A program made the translations under genes and the position numbers. Shown piece after piece: positions 43,389 through 51,648 of a stretch of 64,000 nt of DNA. Below the pieces are notes generated by a model. The model had not been told where the DNA came from. It searched no databases and worked only from the letters and a program-made list of their open reading frames with translations. The stretch's first letter is position 1, and each line of letters begins with the position of its first letter. This DNA comes from Thermoanaerobaculia bacterium (GTDB lineage Bacteria; Acidobacteriota; Thermoanaerobaculia; Multivoradales; J023). The stretch covers positions 558,001-622,000 of the forward strand of contig JAUIJL010000002.1 of NCBI GenBank assembly GCA_030431255.1, read 5' to 3'.

Positions 43389-46300
43389 ATGAACGCGCCA
43401 AAAAAACGCCTTTCTCCCCCGACTTCCCCCCAAGCCCCCAAAGAACACCACCCCGTCAAATCGAGGGGTTTGGCCTGTGCGCTCTTGGTCGCCGGGCTCG
43501 CCGTCTGGCTATCTCCTTCTGCCGAGGGCGGCGGCACCCCCGCCACCAGCACCGTGACCGACCAGCTGCAGACCATGGGTGGAGGCGGCGCCGCCGCTTC
43601 CGTGGGCGACGACATCAGCTCAACCGCCACCGGCCTCGATGAGCCCTACTTCTTTTATATCGAGGTTCCTCCGGGCGCCACGGATCTTGAAGTCGATATC
43701 TTCGACGCGGACGTTTACGCTGCGGGCGGCGCCGACGACAGCGGTGAGCGAGATCAACGGCGACTGCCTGTCGAAACCAACGCCCGGTACCGCCTTTTCG
43801 ATCCCGACGGCAACGAGGTTCCGGCCCGCTTCACCTTCGGCAACGATGTCACTCCGCTGAGCTCTGACAATGCCTGGAAAAACTTCTACAACAGCAATAC
43901 CGCCGGCGTGACCGGCGGCGACACCTACGCCGACAATTTCGGCACTGCCGCCTACAACAACAACGACGGCAGCCAGAATTTCGGCGGTAATTGGACCGAA
44001 ACCGGCGACGACGGCAGCGCCACTACCACCACCGGCAAGATCTTTATCACCGGCGGGGTCTTGAGAGTCTCCAACGCCGGCGATCCCAGCCCATTCACCA
44101 GCCAACCCACGATCCGTAGGGCCGTCGATCTCTCGTCCTACAGCGCCGCCACCGTCAGCTTCGACTACAACACCAGCGCCGGGGTCGACATCCTCTCCTC
44201 GTCCACCTCCAACATCGGCGATTCTTTCGCCTTCGAGGCCACCTCCAACGGCACCAATTGGGAGACCCTGGTGGAAGTGGCCGACGCCAACGGCTCGGTG
44301 AGCGGCACCTTGACCTACGATTTGAGCGGCCACTTGAGCGCCAATGCCGCCATTCGCTTTCGGATCACCAATCGTTACGCCGCCGCTTCTCCCGCCGAAT
44401 ACGTCGACATCGACAACCTCGAGATCCGGGCCAACACCACCGCCAACGGCGCGGCTCCGGATGCCGGTCATTGGATGCTCGAGGTGGATATGTCCGGTGA
44501 TGTCAACGGCGACCAGGCCGGCAACGGCAACAATCAAGACGGTGTCAACGCTTTCGGCATTCGCGCCCACGACGGCACCCCCGGATCCGGTGGCACGGAA
44601 TACAACGTCTACGCCCACTCCTACGTGATCGTCGGCATCAACGACAACGATCGATCTCGGTCCTACAATTTCTATCCATACATCACCCAGGGCTGCGAAG
44701 GGGACGTCAACGACTTCGACTTCGACGCCAACCAACCCAATCCGGCGGCTCCGAACACCAACATTCAACCCTTCGGCACGGTCGACCTCACCTCGAGGAG
44801 CGCCGCGTTCACCCAAGACGAAGGCGGGGTGATGTCGAATAACGACGCTTGGAATAGCTTCAACTTCACGGGTTGGACCGCCGACGATCAGGCAGACGAA
44901 TACGGCATTTGGTCGATGGTGGTAACCATCGCCGACTGGGATCAAAATAACTACGGCCCGCTCTACGTCGGCAATGAGGACGCCGCCGCGCCGGGGCCAA
45001 CAGCCAGCCCCGAAGCCGACACCTTCAGGATCTACTTCCCGAATGACGCCGGTAACGCCCCGGCCAAACCCCATGTCTCCCACTATCTGAACTACGTCGA
45101 CGACCAGTCCAGCGGCCCCAACCCGCCGGGCGTCGGCCAGACCAGCCGTTATGCGGTGAGCATCGTGGTGGCCAATCCCACGGGATCCATCGGCGACATC
45201 ACCTTCAGCAACACCAACGTCGTCACCGGGCATATTCCTGCGGGCGCCGAAACTGTATACGGCGGTGTGGCGTTCACCACCGCCGGCTCGATCGTCAGCC
45301 AGCCCACGGTAGGCGCCACCACCGGTGACATCACCTGGAATCCGGGCACCCTTTCCCCGGGCGACACCGAGTCCCTCGTCTACTACGTGGACATCACTCC
45401 CGCCGCGGCTACCGACATCGCGGTCACCGCGGCTTCGGGCTCGGGCAACGGCACCCGCGCCAACTTCCTCGACGAAACCGGCGATCAAACTTTCCTCTTC
45501 GGCGAGCTGTGCCAATTGGTGATGTCCGCCAGCGCCGCGACCCCGGTGTTGGTCAGCGATTTCGGCTCGGAAATCATCGATCGTCAAGCGGTGGTCTATT
45601 GGCAAACCGCCGCCGAGGCGCAAACGGTGGGCCTGGACCTGTACCGAATCGGAGACGACGGCGAGCGCGTGCGGGTCAACGAAAAGACCTTGCTCCCCTT
45701 GCTCAGCCGTCCCCAGGGCGGCAGCTATCGCTTTGTCGATCGTGACGCGCCGCTCGACAGCCCGTCGGTCTACCTCTTGGAAGAAATAGAGTCCACGGGC
45801 CATCGCAAGTCCCACGGCCCCTTCCGCGTCACTCCGCGTCCGGCGCCCGAGGGCCGGGAGCTACCCGCGGGCCTCGAAAGGATCCATCACCCCACGCCGC
45901 TCGCGGAGCAAGAGCGATTGGCGGCGGCCCGTGATTCCGCCGCCGCGTCCGCGGAACGGCCGGCTGCCGGCCAAGATCGGAATCTTTTCCGTGGCATCGG
46001 CAACACCTTGAGGGTCGGTGTGGACCGCTCCGGCATCTACCGCATCACCGCCCAAGACCTCGCCTCGGCCTTCGGCATCGACCAACGCTTGGCATTCGCC
46101 ATGCTCGCCCGCCATCGGGTTCGCCTCACCCTCGAAGGTCAGGAGATCCCGTGGCGCAAGGTCGGCCGCGGCCAGGCCCTGGAGTTCTACGGCGAAGCCA
46201 TCGACAGCCCATTCACCGGCACCCAGGTGTATCAGCTGGACACCATCCGTGGCACGGTGCTCTCCGAGCCCGGCGGCGCGCAGATCGCCCCCGATTGGAG

Positions 46301-48065
46301 TGGTGACCACTACCTGCATACCGAGAGGTTTGAGGAGTCCGAGTCGCCCATCGTGCTGATGGATATCGACCCGGAGTCGGATCATTGGTTCTGGGGTTTC
46401 GTATCCCCGCAAGCCCAGGTCCGCGACTTCGCCGCCCAGGTCTCCGATCCGGCGACGGGCACCACCGCCGAGCTGCGCTTGGACCTTCAAGGAGCTGCCG
46501 AGGGTGAGCACGATGTGGTGATCCGCTGGAACGGCCACGAGCTCGGACAGGTGTCGGTCGACGGCACCGAGGCCGACTCCTTCGTGCTTTCCCTCGATCC
46601 GGGCGATCTGCTCTCGGGTGCGAATACCCTGCAAGTGGAGCTGCTCGGCCAAGGCTTGGTCTTCGTCGACGGCTTCGACCTCACCTACGAGCGTCGTCTG
46701 CAGCCTGAAAACGACCTGATCGAGGTCACCGGACTGGATGCGGAGCGGCTCAGCGCGGCCCCGTTCTCGTCATCGAATCTGCGGGCCATGGACCTGACGG
46801 ATCCGCGCAATCCACGGCTCGTCTCGGTCCGAGCGATCCAGGAGAACGCCGGCTATCGAGCCGTGTGGGCGGGTCGCGGCGGCGGTCCCTTCGCGGTCGC
46901 CTCCGATGACGGTCTGCTCACCCCGACCCTCGAGGTCGACGTGCCGTCGGACCTACGGGCCACGGATTTGCGGGTCGACTACCTGGTGATCACCACCGCC
47001 GACATGCTCGACGCGGCCCAAGAGCTCGCGGACTATCGCGGTGCCCAAGGCCTCGACACCTTGGTGGTCGACGTGCAGGACGTCTACGACGAATTCGCTT
47101 TCGGCCGCCGAGACATCCGCGCGGTCCGCGACTTCTTGGCCTACGCCCACAGCTCGTGGCAGCGCGGCCCCCACTACGTGGTCCTCGCCGGTGCCGGCAC
47201 TTACGATCACCATGACTACTACGGTCTCGGCGGCAATCGCATCCCGGTGCTGCTGGCGAGCAACGGCGAGAGCCTCTACGGCTCCGACTCTTCCTTGGCG
47301 GACTTCGACGGCGATGGGATTCCGGAAATCAGCATCGGTCGAATTCCCGCCCTGGTAGCCGGGGAGCTGTCGGCCTACGTGGCGAAGGTCCAAGGCTATG
47401 AAGCCGCGGCCGGCGGGGCGTGGCAATCCAACGTCTTGATCCTCTCGGATCAGCCCGACGGCAGCGATCAATTCACCGAAGCCGGAAGCGCGTTGGAGTC
47501 CCTCCTGCCCGCCGGCTTCAACCCGATCCGGGCCGAGCTGGAGAGCACGGATCTCGCCACCGCCCGTCAGACCGTCTTCGACGGCTTGGCGACCGGCGCT
47601 TCTTGGCTGCACTACACCGGACACGGTGGCGTGGATCGTATGTCTCACCAGGGATTGTTGACTTCCGCCGATGTGGATGGTCTCACCAATACCCACCTGC
47701 CGATCGTCAGCTCGGTGACGTGTCACATCAATTACCACAGCTTGCCCGGATTCGACTCCCTCGGCGAGCACTTGGTCTTGGAGGCCGACGCCGGCGCGAT
47801 CGCTGTGTTGGCGCCCAGCTGGCTGGCCCGTCACCACCAATCGCGACGGATCGGAGATCGTCTCTTCCGGCAGGTCTTCCAGCAGGGCGTCTCGACCCTC
47901 GGACAAGCGGTCCAGGTCGCGCTTCGATCCGCCCAGGATGCGGGTGCTCCCAAAGGGGTGCTCGGGACCTACCAGCTGCTCGGAGATCCCGCGCTCAAGA
48001 TCAGAGCCGAGGCTTCCTCCGGCTCCTCCGACGACTGCGAGGCGGGCTGCGGTGGCCCGGGCTGA
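43389..48065 (+). CDS. Giant exported C25 (gingipain-like) cysteine protease, copy B
   Basis: Paralogue of copy A along its whole length (1558 residues). It has a long basic N-region, a hydrophobic segment (ACALLVAGLAVWLSPSAEG), the mature start GGTPATSTVTDQ, the same beta-sandwich, DUF11-like and FN3-like order, and a C-terminal C25 domain with H1412 (YTGHGGVD) and C1445 (SVTCHIN), exactly 33 residues apart as in gingipains. It ends in DCEAGCGGPG, again a CxxxCG tail. GGAG at seven bases supports the ATG at 43389 over upstream GTG and ATG codons. It is preceded by precursor 1 (70 bp) and followed by precursor 2 (185 bp), so a role in maturing or responding to these peptides is likely. Confidence 0.88.
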   Translation: MNAPKKRLSPPTSPQAPKEHHPVKSRGLACALLVAGLAVWLSPSAEGGGTPATSTVTDQLQTMGGGGAAASVGDDISSTATGLDEPYFFYIEVPPGATDLEVDIFDADVYAAGGADDSGERDQRRLPVETNARYRLFDPDGNEVPARFTFGNDVTPLSSDNAWKNFYNSNTAGVTGGDTYADNFGTAAYNNNDGSQNFGGNWTETGDDGSATTTTGKIFITGGVLRVSNAGDPSPFTSQPTIRRAVDLSSYSAATVSFDYNTSAGVDILSSSTSNIGDSFAFEATSNGTNWETLVEVADANGSVSGTLTYDLSGHLSANAAIRFRITNRYAAASPAEYVDIDNLEIRANTTANGAAPDAGHWMLEVDMSGDVNGDQAGNGNNQDGVNAFGIRAHDGTPGSGGTEYNVYAHSYVIVGINDNDRSRSYNFYPYITQGCEGDVNDFDFDANQPNPAAPNTNIQPFGTVDLTSRSAAFTQDEGGVMSNNDAWNSFNFTGWTADDQADEYGIWSMVVTIADWDQNNYGPLYVGNEDAAAPGPTASPEADTFRIYFPNDAGNAPAKPHVSHYLNYVDDQSSGPNPPGVGQTSRYAVSIVVANPTGSIGDITFSNTNVVTGHIPAGAETVYGGVAFTTAGSIVSQPTVGATTGDITWNPGTLSPGDTESLVYYVDITPAAATDIAVTAASGSGNGTRANFLDETGDQTFLFGELCQLVMSASAATPVLVSDFGSEIIDRQAVVYWQTAAEAQTVGLDLYRIGDDGERVRVNEKTLLPLLSRPQGGSYRFVDRDAPLDSPSVYLLEEIESTGHRKSHGPFRVTPRPAPEGRELPAGLERIHHPTPLAEQERLAAARDSAAASAERPAAGQDRNLFRGIGNTLRVGVDRSGIYRITAQDLASAFGIDQRLAFAMLARHRVRLTLEGQEIPWRKVGRGQALEFYGEAIDSPFTGTQVYQLDTIRGTVLSEPGGAQIAPDWSGDHYLHTERFEESESPIVLMDIDPESDHWFWGFVSPQAQVRDFAAQVSDPATGTTAELRLDLQGAAEGEHDVVIRWNGHELGQVSVDGTEADSFVLSLDPGDLLSGANTLQVELLGQGLVFVDGFDLTYERRLQPENDLIEVTGLDAERLSAAPFSSSNLRAMDLTDPRNPRLVSVRAIQENAGYRAVWAGRGGGPFAVASDDGLLTPTLEVDVPSDLRATDLRVDYLVITTADMLDAAQELADYRGAQGLDTLVVDVQDVYDEFAFGRRDIRAVRDFLAYAHSSWQRGPHYVVLAGAGTYDHHDYYGLGGNRIPVLLASNGESLYGSDSSLADFDGDGIPEISIGRIPALVAGELSAYVAKVQGYEAAAGGAWQSNVLILSDQPDGSDQFTEAGSALESLLPAGFNPIRAELESTDLATARQTVFDGLATGASWLHYTGHGGVDRMSHQGLLTSADVDGLTNTHLPIVSSVTCHINYHSLPGFDSLGEHLVLEADAGAIAVLAPSWLARHHQSRRIGDRLFRQVFQQGVSTLGQAVQVALRSAQDAGAPKGVLGTYQLLGDPALKIRAEASSGSSDDCEAGCGGPG

Positions 48066-48134
48066 GACCCGGCCGAAAGTCGGTGACCATCGGCTGAATG
48101 TCAATGTTCATCGGAGGTTAGACATGGGCCTATC

Positions 48135-48169
48135 GGGCACGTCCAGGGGGATCGATCCTGGACGTCGCC
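48135..48169 (+). repeat. Strong hairpin upstream of precursor gene 2
   Basis: ACGTCCAGG (48139-48147) pairs with CCTGGACGT (48157-48165), extended by GGGC/GCCC with a bulge. It lacks a T-tract, so it is more likely an RNA stability or attenuation element between protease B and the peptide gene than a terminator. Confidence 0.55.
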
Positions 48170-48250
48170 CCTGGCCTGAGCTAATATTCAGGGGTGGAAG
48201 TATTCTTGGCACGACTGGAATCGAAGCCGAAATCATCGCTTTTTTGAACC

Positions 48251-48430
48251 ATGACTCTGCGGAACCCGGAAACACAGCATCCCATCGAGCAGGGCGAGTC
48301 GACGTCAAAGGTTCGACGTCGGTATGCCCGACCGCGGATTCTGTATCGCGAGCCGATCGAAGCCATGGCTTCCGATTGTGCGATTCCCGGCGGCAAGTCC
48401 GACGCTTCATGCGTTCTCGGCTTTTCCTGA
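48251..48430 (+). CDS. Putative RiPP precursor peptide 2
   Basis: This 59-residue peptide begins with the ATG at 48251, the first start after an in-frame stop. Its C-terminal half, RPRILYREPIEAMASD followed by CAIPGGKSDASCVLGFS, is the paralogue of precursor 1 with the same two Cys, PGGK, Asp and terminal GFS. Differences are conservative (I/L, H/Y, S/A, F/I). That pattern supports protein-level selection and shows which frame is coding. No strong ribosome binding site is seen. It lies 30 bp before the PqqD-like gene and so is the natural substrate of the downstream enzymes. It overlaps a longer open frame that I reject. Confidence 0.84.
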   Translation: MTLRNPETQHPIEQGESTSKVRRRYARPRILYREPIEAMASDCAIPGGKSDASCVLGFS

Positions 48431-48460
48431 TTCCAGCCCCCTCCGCTGCCGAGGGATGCG

Positions 48461-48799
48461 ATGTCTGAGCCCCATCCGACCAAAGCAGAACAGGTAGAGC
48501 CTCGGTTCTACCGCCGTTGCGCCGACGTCCGATTCCGCATTGTCGATGGCGAAGCGGTGATCTTGCGTCAAGCGGCCGCGGAGAATCTGGTGCTCAACGA
48601 GGTCGGGTCCAGCATCCTGAAATGGCTGGATTCGGGCTGTAGCACCGTCGAGGTGGCCCAACAGATGCAGGCGGTGTACAAGGTGTCGTCCGAGCGGGTC
48701 GCCGAGGATCTCCCCCTCTTCCTGCGCGAGCTCGAAGACGCCGGCGTGGTCGAGCCCACTACCGACGCCGACGAGCGCCGCGCCGAGACCGGAGCTTAA
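48461..48799 (+). CDS. PqqD-like RiPP recognition protein
   Basis: This 112-residue protein has the PqqD fold pattern: an N-terminal strand region VRFRIVDGEAVILRQAAAENLVLNEVGSSILKWLDSG, then a winged-helix stretch CSTVEVAQQMQAVYKVSSERVAEDLPLFLRELEDAGVV. PqqD domains bind leader peptides and deliver them to radical SAM enzymes. GAGGGA lies 6 bases before the ATG. It is 30 bp downstream of precursor 2 and 4 bp upstream of the radical SAM gene, so all three are surely cotranscribed. Confidence 0.9.
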   Translation: MSEPHPTKAEQVEPRFYRRCADVRFRIVDGEAVILRQAAAENLVLNEVGSSILKWLDSGCSTVEVAQQMQAVYKVSSERVAEDLPLFLRELEDAGVVEPTTDADERRAETGA

Positions 48800-48803
48800 C
48801 CCC

Positions 48804-49883
48804 ATGGCCATGCTGAGAGTCCTCCAAAAAACCTGGAATCAGAACATCCTCTTCTCGGTGTTGGTGGAGCTGACTTACCGTTGCAACCTCGATTGTTTCT
48901 TCTGCTACAACGACCTCTCCCTCCAAGGTAAGACCCTCAGCGACGAGCAATATTTCGCCTTCTTTCAAGATCTCGCGGATCTTCAGGTCTTCAATCTCAC
49001 GTTCACCGGCGGGGAGCCGCTGGCCCATCCCGGCTTCCTCAACCTTGGGCGAAAAGCCAAGGAGCTCGGTTTCGTGGTCCGGATCAAGTCCAACGGACAT
49101 GCCCTCTCCGGTGAGCTGGCCCGGCAGATCCGCGAGCAGGTGGACCCGTTCTTGGTCGAGGTCAGCCTGCACGGCGCCACGGCCGAGGTCCACGACAAAC
49201 AAACCCGTGTGCCGGGATCCTTCGAACGCCTCCTGGGCAATCTCCGCGCCATGAAAGAGATGGGTTTTCGGGTCAAGCTCAACGGCACCCTGACCCGTTG
49301 GAATGAGCACCAAATCGAGGAGATGTTCACGGTCGCGAAAAGCCTCGGCTGTGTATTCTCCCTCTCACCCACGGTCACCCCGCGGGACGACGGCGACCTC
49401 AGCCCGATGTCGATCGCGCCGAGTGAGGAAGGCGTCCGCCGACTCTACGCCTACTTGGACGAGATGATTCCCGATAGCGAGGTCCCCGACAGGGACCTCT
49501 CAGATGCCGGCGGCACCTGCACCGGCACCCCGGGCATGCACAAGAATTGCGGTGCCGGCGCGTCCGGCCTAGCGGTCGATCCCTTCGGCGCGGTTTACCC
49601 GTGCGTCCAGTGGCGTCGTCCCCTGGGCAATCTCCACGAGCAATCGATTCGCGAGATTTGGACCGGTTCTTCGGAGCTCGAGGAGATTCGTCAAATCAAC
49701 AGCCGCGCCCATCGACAAATCGCCGAGCTCGGCGATGAAGGCTTCGGAGTGGCCCATTGCATGGGCATTTCCGAAGAGAAGACCGGCGATCCCTTGGCTT
49801 TCGATCCCCAGGCCGTGCGCCAGGGCGAGCTCCTGCGCGACGTTCGCAAGGAGCGACGAGAGCTGCTGCCGATTCTGCCCTGA
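48804..49883 (+). CDS. Radical SAM/SPASM peptide-modifying enzyme
   Basis: The 359-residue protein has the cluster motif C27-x3-C31-x2-C34 (YRCNLDCFFCYN), the SAM-binding TFTGGEPLAHPG and a C-terminal SPASM region with CGAGASGLAVDPFGAVYPCVQW and a late Cys in AHCMG for auxiliary Fe-S clusters. SPASM enzymes paired with PqqD install thioether or carbon-carbon links in ribosomal peptides. The neighbouring precursors with two conserved cysteines are the evident substrates. The reaction type cannot be told from sequence. It is 4 bp from pqqD and 37 bp from the kinase-like gene. Confidence 0.94.
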   Translation: MAMLRVLQKTWNQNILFSVLVELTYRCNLDCFFCYNDLSLQGKTLSDEQYFAFFQDLADLQVFNLTFTGGEPLAHPGFLNLGRKAKELGFVVRIKSNGHALSGELARQIREQVDPFLVEVSLHGATAEVHDKQTRVPGSFERLLGNLRAMKEMGFRVKLNGTLTRWNEHQIEEMFTVAKSLGCVFSLSPTVTPRDDGDLSPMSIAPSEEGVRRLYAYLDEMIPDSEVPDRDLSDAGGTCTGTPGMHKNCGAGASGLAVDPFGAVYPCVQWRRPLGNLHEQSIREIWTGSSELEEIRQINSRAHRQIAELGDEGFGVAHCMGISEEKTGDPLAFDPQAVRQGELLRDVRKERRELLPILP

Positions 49884-49920
49884 TGACCCCGAAGCCGCCG
49901 GCACTTGGGAGGGTAGTCCT

Positions 49921-51030
49921 ATGAGCCAATCCCCCCACTTCGCTCCTCCGGCTGAGACCCGCCGCGAGGACTTCGGCAAGCTGTTCCTCAGCCATCCCGA
50001 CCTCTTTCCCGCCCGCCAAGCCGGCGAGCCCTGGGGTCGGTCCAGCTTGGTGGTGGATTTCGCCGGGGGTCCGTACGGATTCAGCGGGCTCAGCGAGGGA
50101 CAGCACCGAGAGCTGTCCGAGCGTTTCGGCGAGCTCGTCCTGCTGAACGACCAAGCGGCCTCGATCCTGACCGCGGCCGAAACCACGCCGATCAGGATTT
50201 TCAAAGCGGCCCCCAGCGAGCTCAAAGAATTCGATGTGAGGGGTTGGAGCTACACCTTCGATCGGGACTATCAAGACACAGCGGTGAGAGTTGCAGGCCT
50301 GCAATTCATGGCTAGGATCGACTTCGACGGCCACCGCCGAGGCACGGCCCCAGGCCCGCATCAGCCCACGGGCAACGGCATCGGCAAGATTCGCGCGGCC
50401 CTGTGGACGCCTCTGGACGAAGGACCCGTCTTCCTGGCCCAGGTCGAGAACTTCTTCCGCCTCCTGGTGGCCTATCGCTTGCTCGAGCTGGGCGGCGTGC
50501 TCTTCCACAGCGCAGGGGTCGTTTCCGATCAACGGGGATTCCTATTTATGGGACATTCCGGGGCCGGCAAGACCACGATCTCACGTTGCTCCCTGGCCAC
50601 CGGACGACAGGTGCTCTCCGACGATATGAACGCCCTATGCCCTCTGGGCTCAGACCCGGGCTCGGGCTCGGATCCGGGAGCACCGGCGGTGGAAAAGCTG
50701 CCCTTTGCCGGCGATTTGGGCCGCACCCCCACCGCCCGACAACGTTATCCCCTCGCCGGCTTGTACCGGCTCAAGAAGGGAGCCGACGCCATCCGCCCCG
50801 TGCGACGCTCCCAAGCCGTAGCCTTCTTGATCGGCTGCGCTCCGTTCGTCAATGCCGACCCCCACCGTCTGGACCGGCTGACCGACAATTTGCTCCACCT
50901 GCTGGACGGTTTTCCCATGTCGGAGCTGACCTTCTCCATCGAAGGCGATTTTTGGCGACTGCTGGAAGCGGACGCCGCAGAGCGGGAATCGAGCAAAAGG
51001 GTTGGTCTCGCTGCTCACAAACGGCCATAA
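49921..51030 (+). CDS. HPr kinase-like P-loop protein
   Basis: This 369-residue protein has a P-loop GHSGAGKTT at about residues 211-219, followed by LSDDMNAL, the Walker B-like acid of HPr kinases, then LYRLKKG and a C-terminal helical domain. The N-terminal 190 residues are a separate domain typical of HprK-related proteins in PqqD/RiPP loci. HprK homologues in lasso-peptide clusters phosphorylate the C-terminal Ser of the precursor. Here both precursors end in an invariant Ser. The start at ATG 49921 is preceded by GGGAGG. I am confident of the family, less so of the substrate. Confidence 0.85.
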   Translation: MSQSPHFAPPAETRREDFGKLFLSHPDLFPARQAGEPWGRSSLVVDFAGGPYGFSGLSEGQHRELSERFGELVLLNDQAASILTAAETTPIRIFKAAPSELKEFDVRGWSYTFDRDYQDTAVRVAGLQFMARIDFDGHRRGTAPGPHQPTGNGIGKIRAALWTPLDEGPVFLAQVENFFRLLVAYRLLELGGVLFHSAGVVSDQRGFLFMGHSGAGKTTISRCSLATGRQVLSDDMNALCPLGSDPGSGSDPGAPAVEKLPFAGDLGRTPTARQRYPLAGLYRLKKGADAIRPVRRSQAVAFLIGCAPFVNADPHRLDRLTDNLLHLLDGFPMSELTFSIEGDFWRLLEADAAERESSKRVGLAAHKRP

Positions 51031-51060
51031 TAGGTAATCCATTCCCTAGCGGAGGTCTTC

Positions 51061-51636
51061 ATGAGCGCCAGATTGCGTGCGTCAACGCTGAGCCTGTGGT
51101 TATTCGTTGGATGTGTCGGCCTGATGGGCTCGACATCTACGGCCCTTGCCGACGGGCAAGAGGCGGAGAGTAGAACCGCCCCCCAGTCGATCACGGTCTT
51201 CCTCGTGCGTCATGCGGAGAAGGTCCGAGGACCGGATGTGGGGCGAGATCCAATGCTGACCGAAGCCGGCCGAGCGCGAGCCCAGGCCCTCGCCCACACC
51301 CTGGCCCATGCCGACATCGACGCCATCTACACCACCGAATGGCGGCGTACGATCGAAACCGGCGCACGGCTCGCCCAGACCCTGGACATCGAATCGAAAG
51401 TGATTCGAGCCGACCAAAGATTCATCGACAAGATGCGTCGGATTCTCCTGGAGCAAAAGGGACGCCGCGTGGTCGTCGTCGGCCATAGCGATACCACCCC
51501 GGCCCTGGCGAGAGCCCTCGGGGCCGAAGAGGCACCCGACATCGCCGACAATGACTTCGATGACATCTATCAGCTGGTCATCTCCGAGCAAGGGACCCAT
51601 TTCGTGCATCTCCGCTACGGCCACCCGACTCCATAA
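51061..51636 (+). CDS. Exported histidine-phosphatase family protein
   Basis: The 191-residue precursor has a signal peptide (STLSLWLFVGCVGLMGSTSTALA) and a branch-type histidine phosphatase core: FLVRHAEK with the phospho-accepting His, TEAGRARAQALA, YTTEWRRTIETG and the second catalytic His in VVVVGHSDTTP. It acts outside the cytoplasm. AGCGGAGG precedes the ATG. It sits 30 bp after the kinase-like gene in the same unit, so it could remove a phosphate from an exported peptide, but a housekeeping role cannot be excluded. Confidence 0.88.
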   Translation: MSARLRASTLSLWLFVGCVGLMGSTSTALADGQEAESRTAPQSITVFLVRHAEKVRGPDVGRDPMLTEAGRARAQALAHTLAHADIDAIYTTEWRRTIETGARLAQTLDIESKVIRADQRFIDKMRRILLEQKGRRVVVVGHSDTTPALARALGAEEAPDIADNDFDDIYQLVISEQGTHFVHLRYGHPTP

Positions 51637-51648
51637 GCGACCCCAGAT

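Noticed and set aside
43620-45815. Long open frame (731 codons) on the minus strand inside protease B
   Set aside because: It is antisense to a well-supported protein with clear domains, has no family resemblance, and arises because GC-rich Gly/Asp/Thr-rich repeats lack stop codons on the other strand. The same holds for minus-strand frames at 29670-31685 and 39320-40732.
38396-48065. Type IX secretion system cargo
   Set aside because: C25 proteases are known T9SS cargo in Bacteroidetes, but neither protein has a recognisable C-terminal T9SS domain and no Por genes are in the window.
48124-48468. Plus-strand frame of 114 codons with a perfect GGAGG ahead of its ATG, overlapping precursor 2
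   Set aside because: The protein-level similarity to precursor 1 is in another frame, and this product resembles nothing. Its ribosome binding site may be fortuitous or belong to a short decayed leader peptide.
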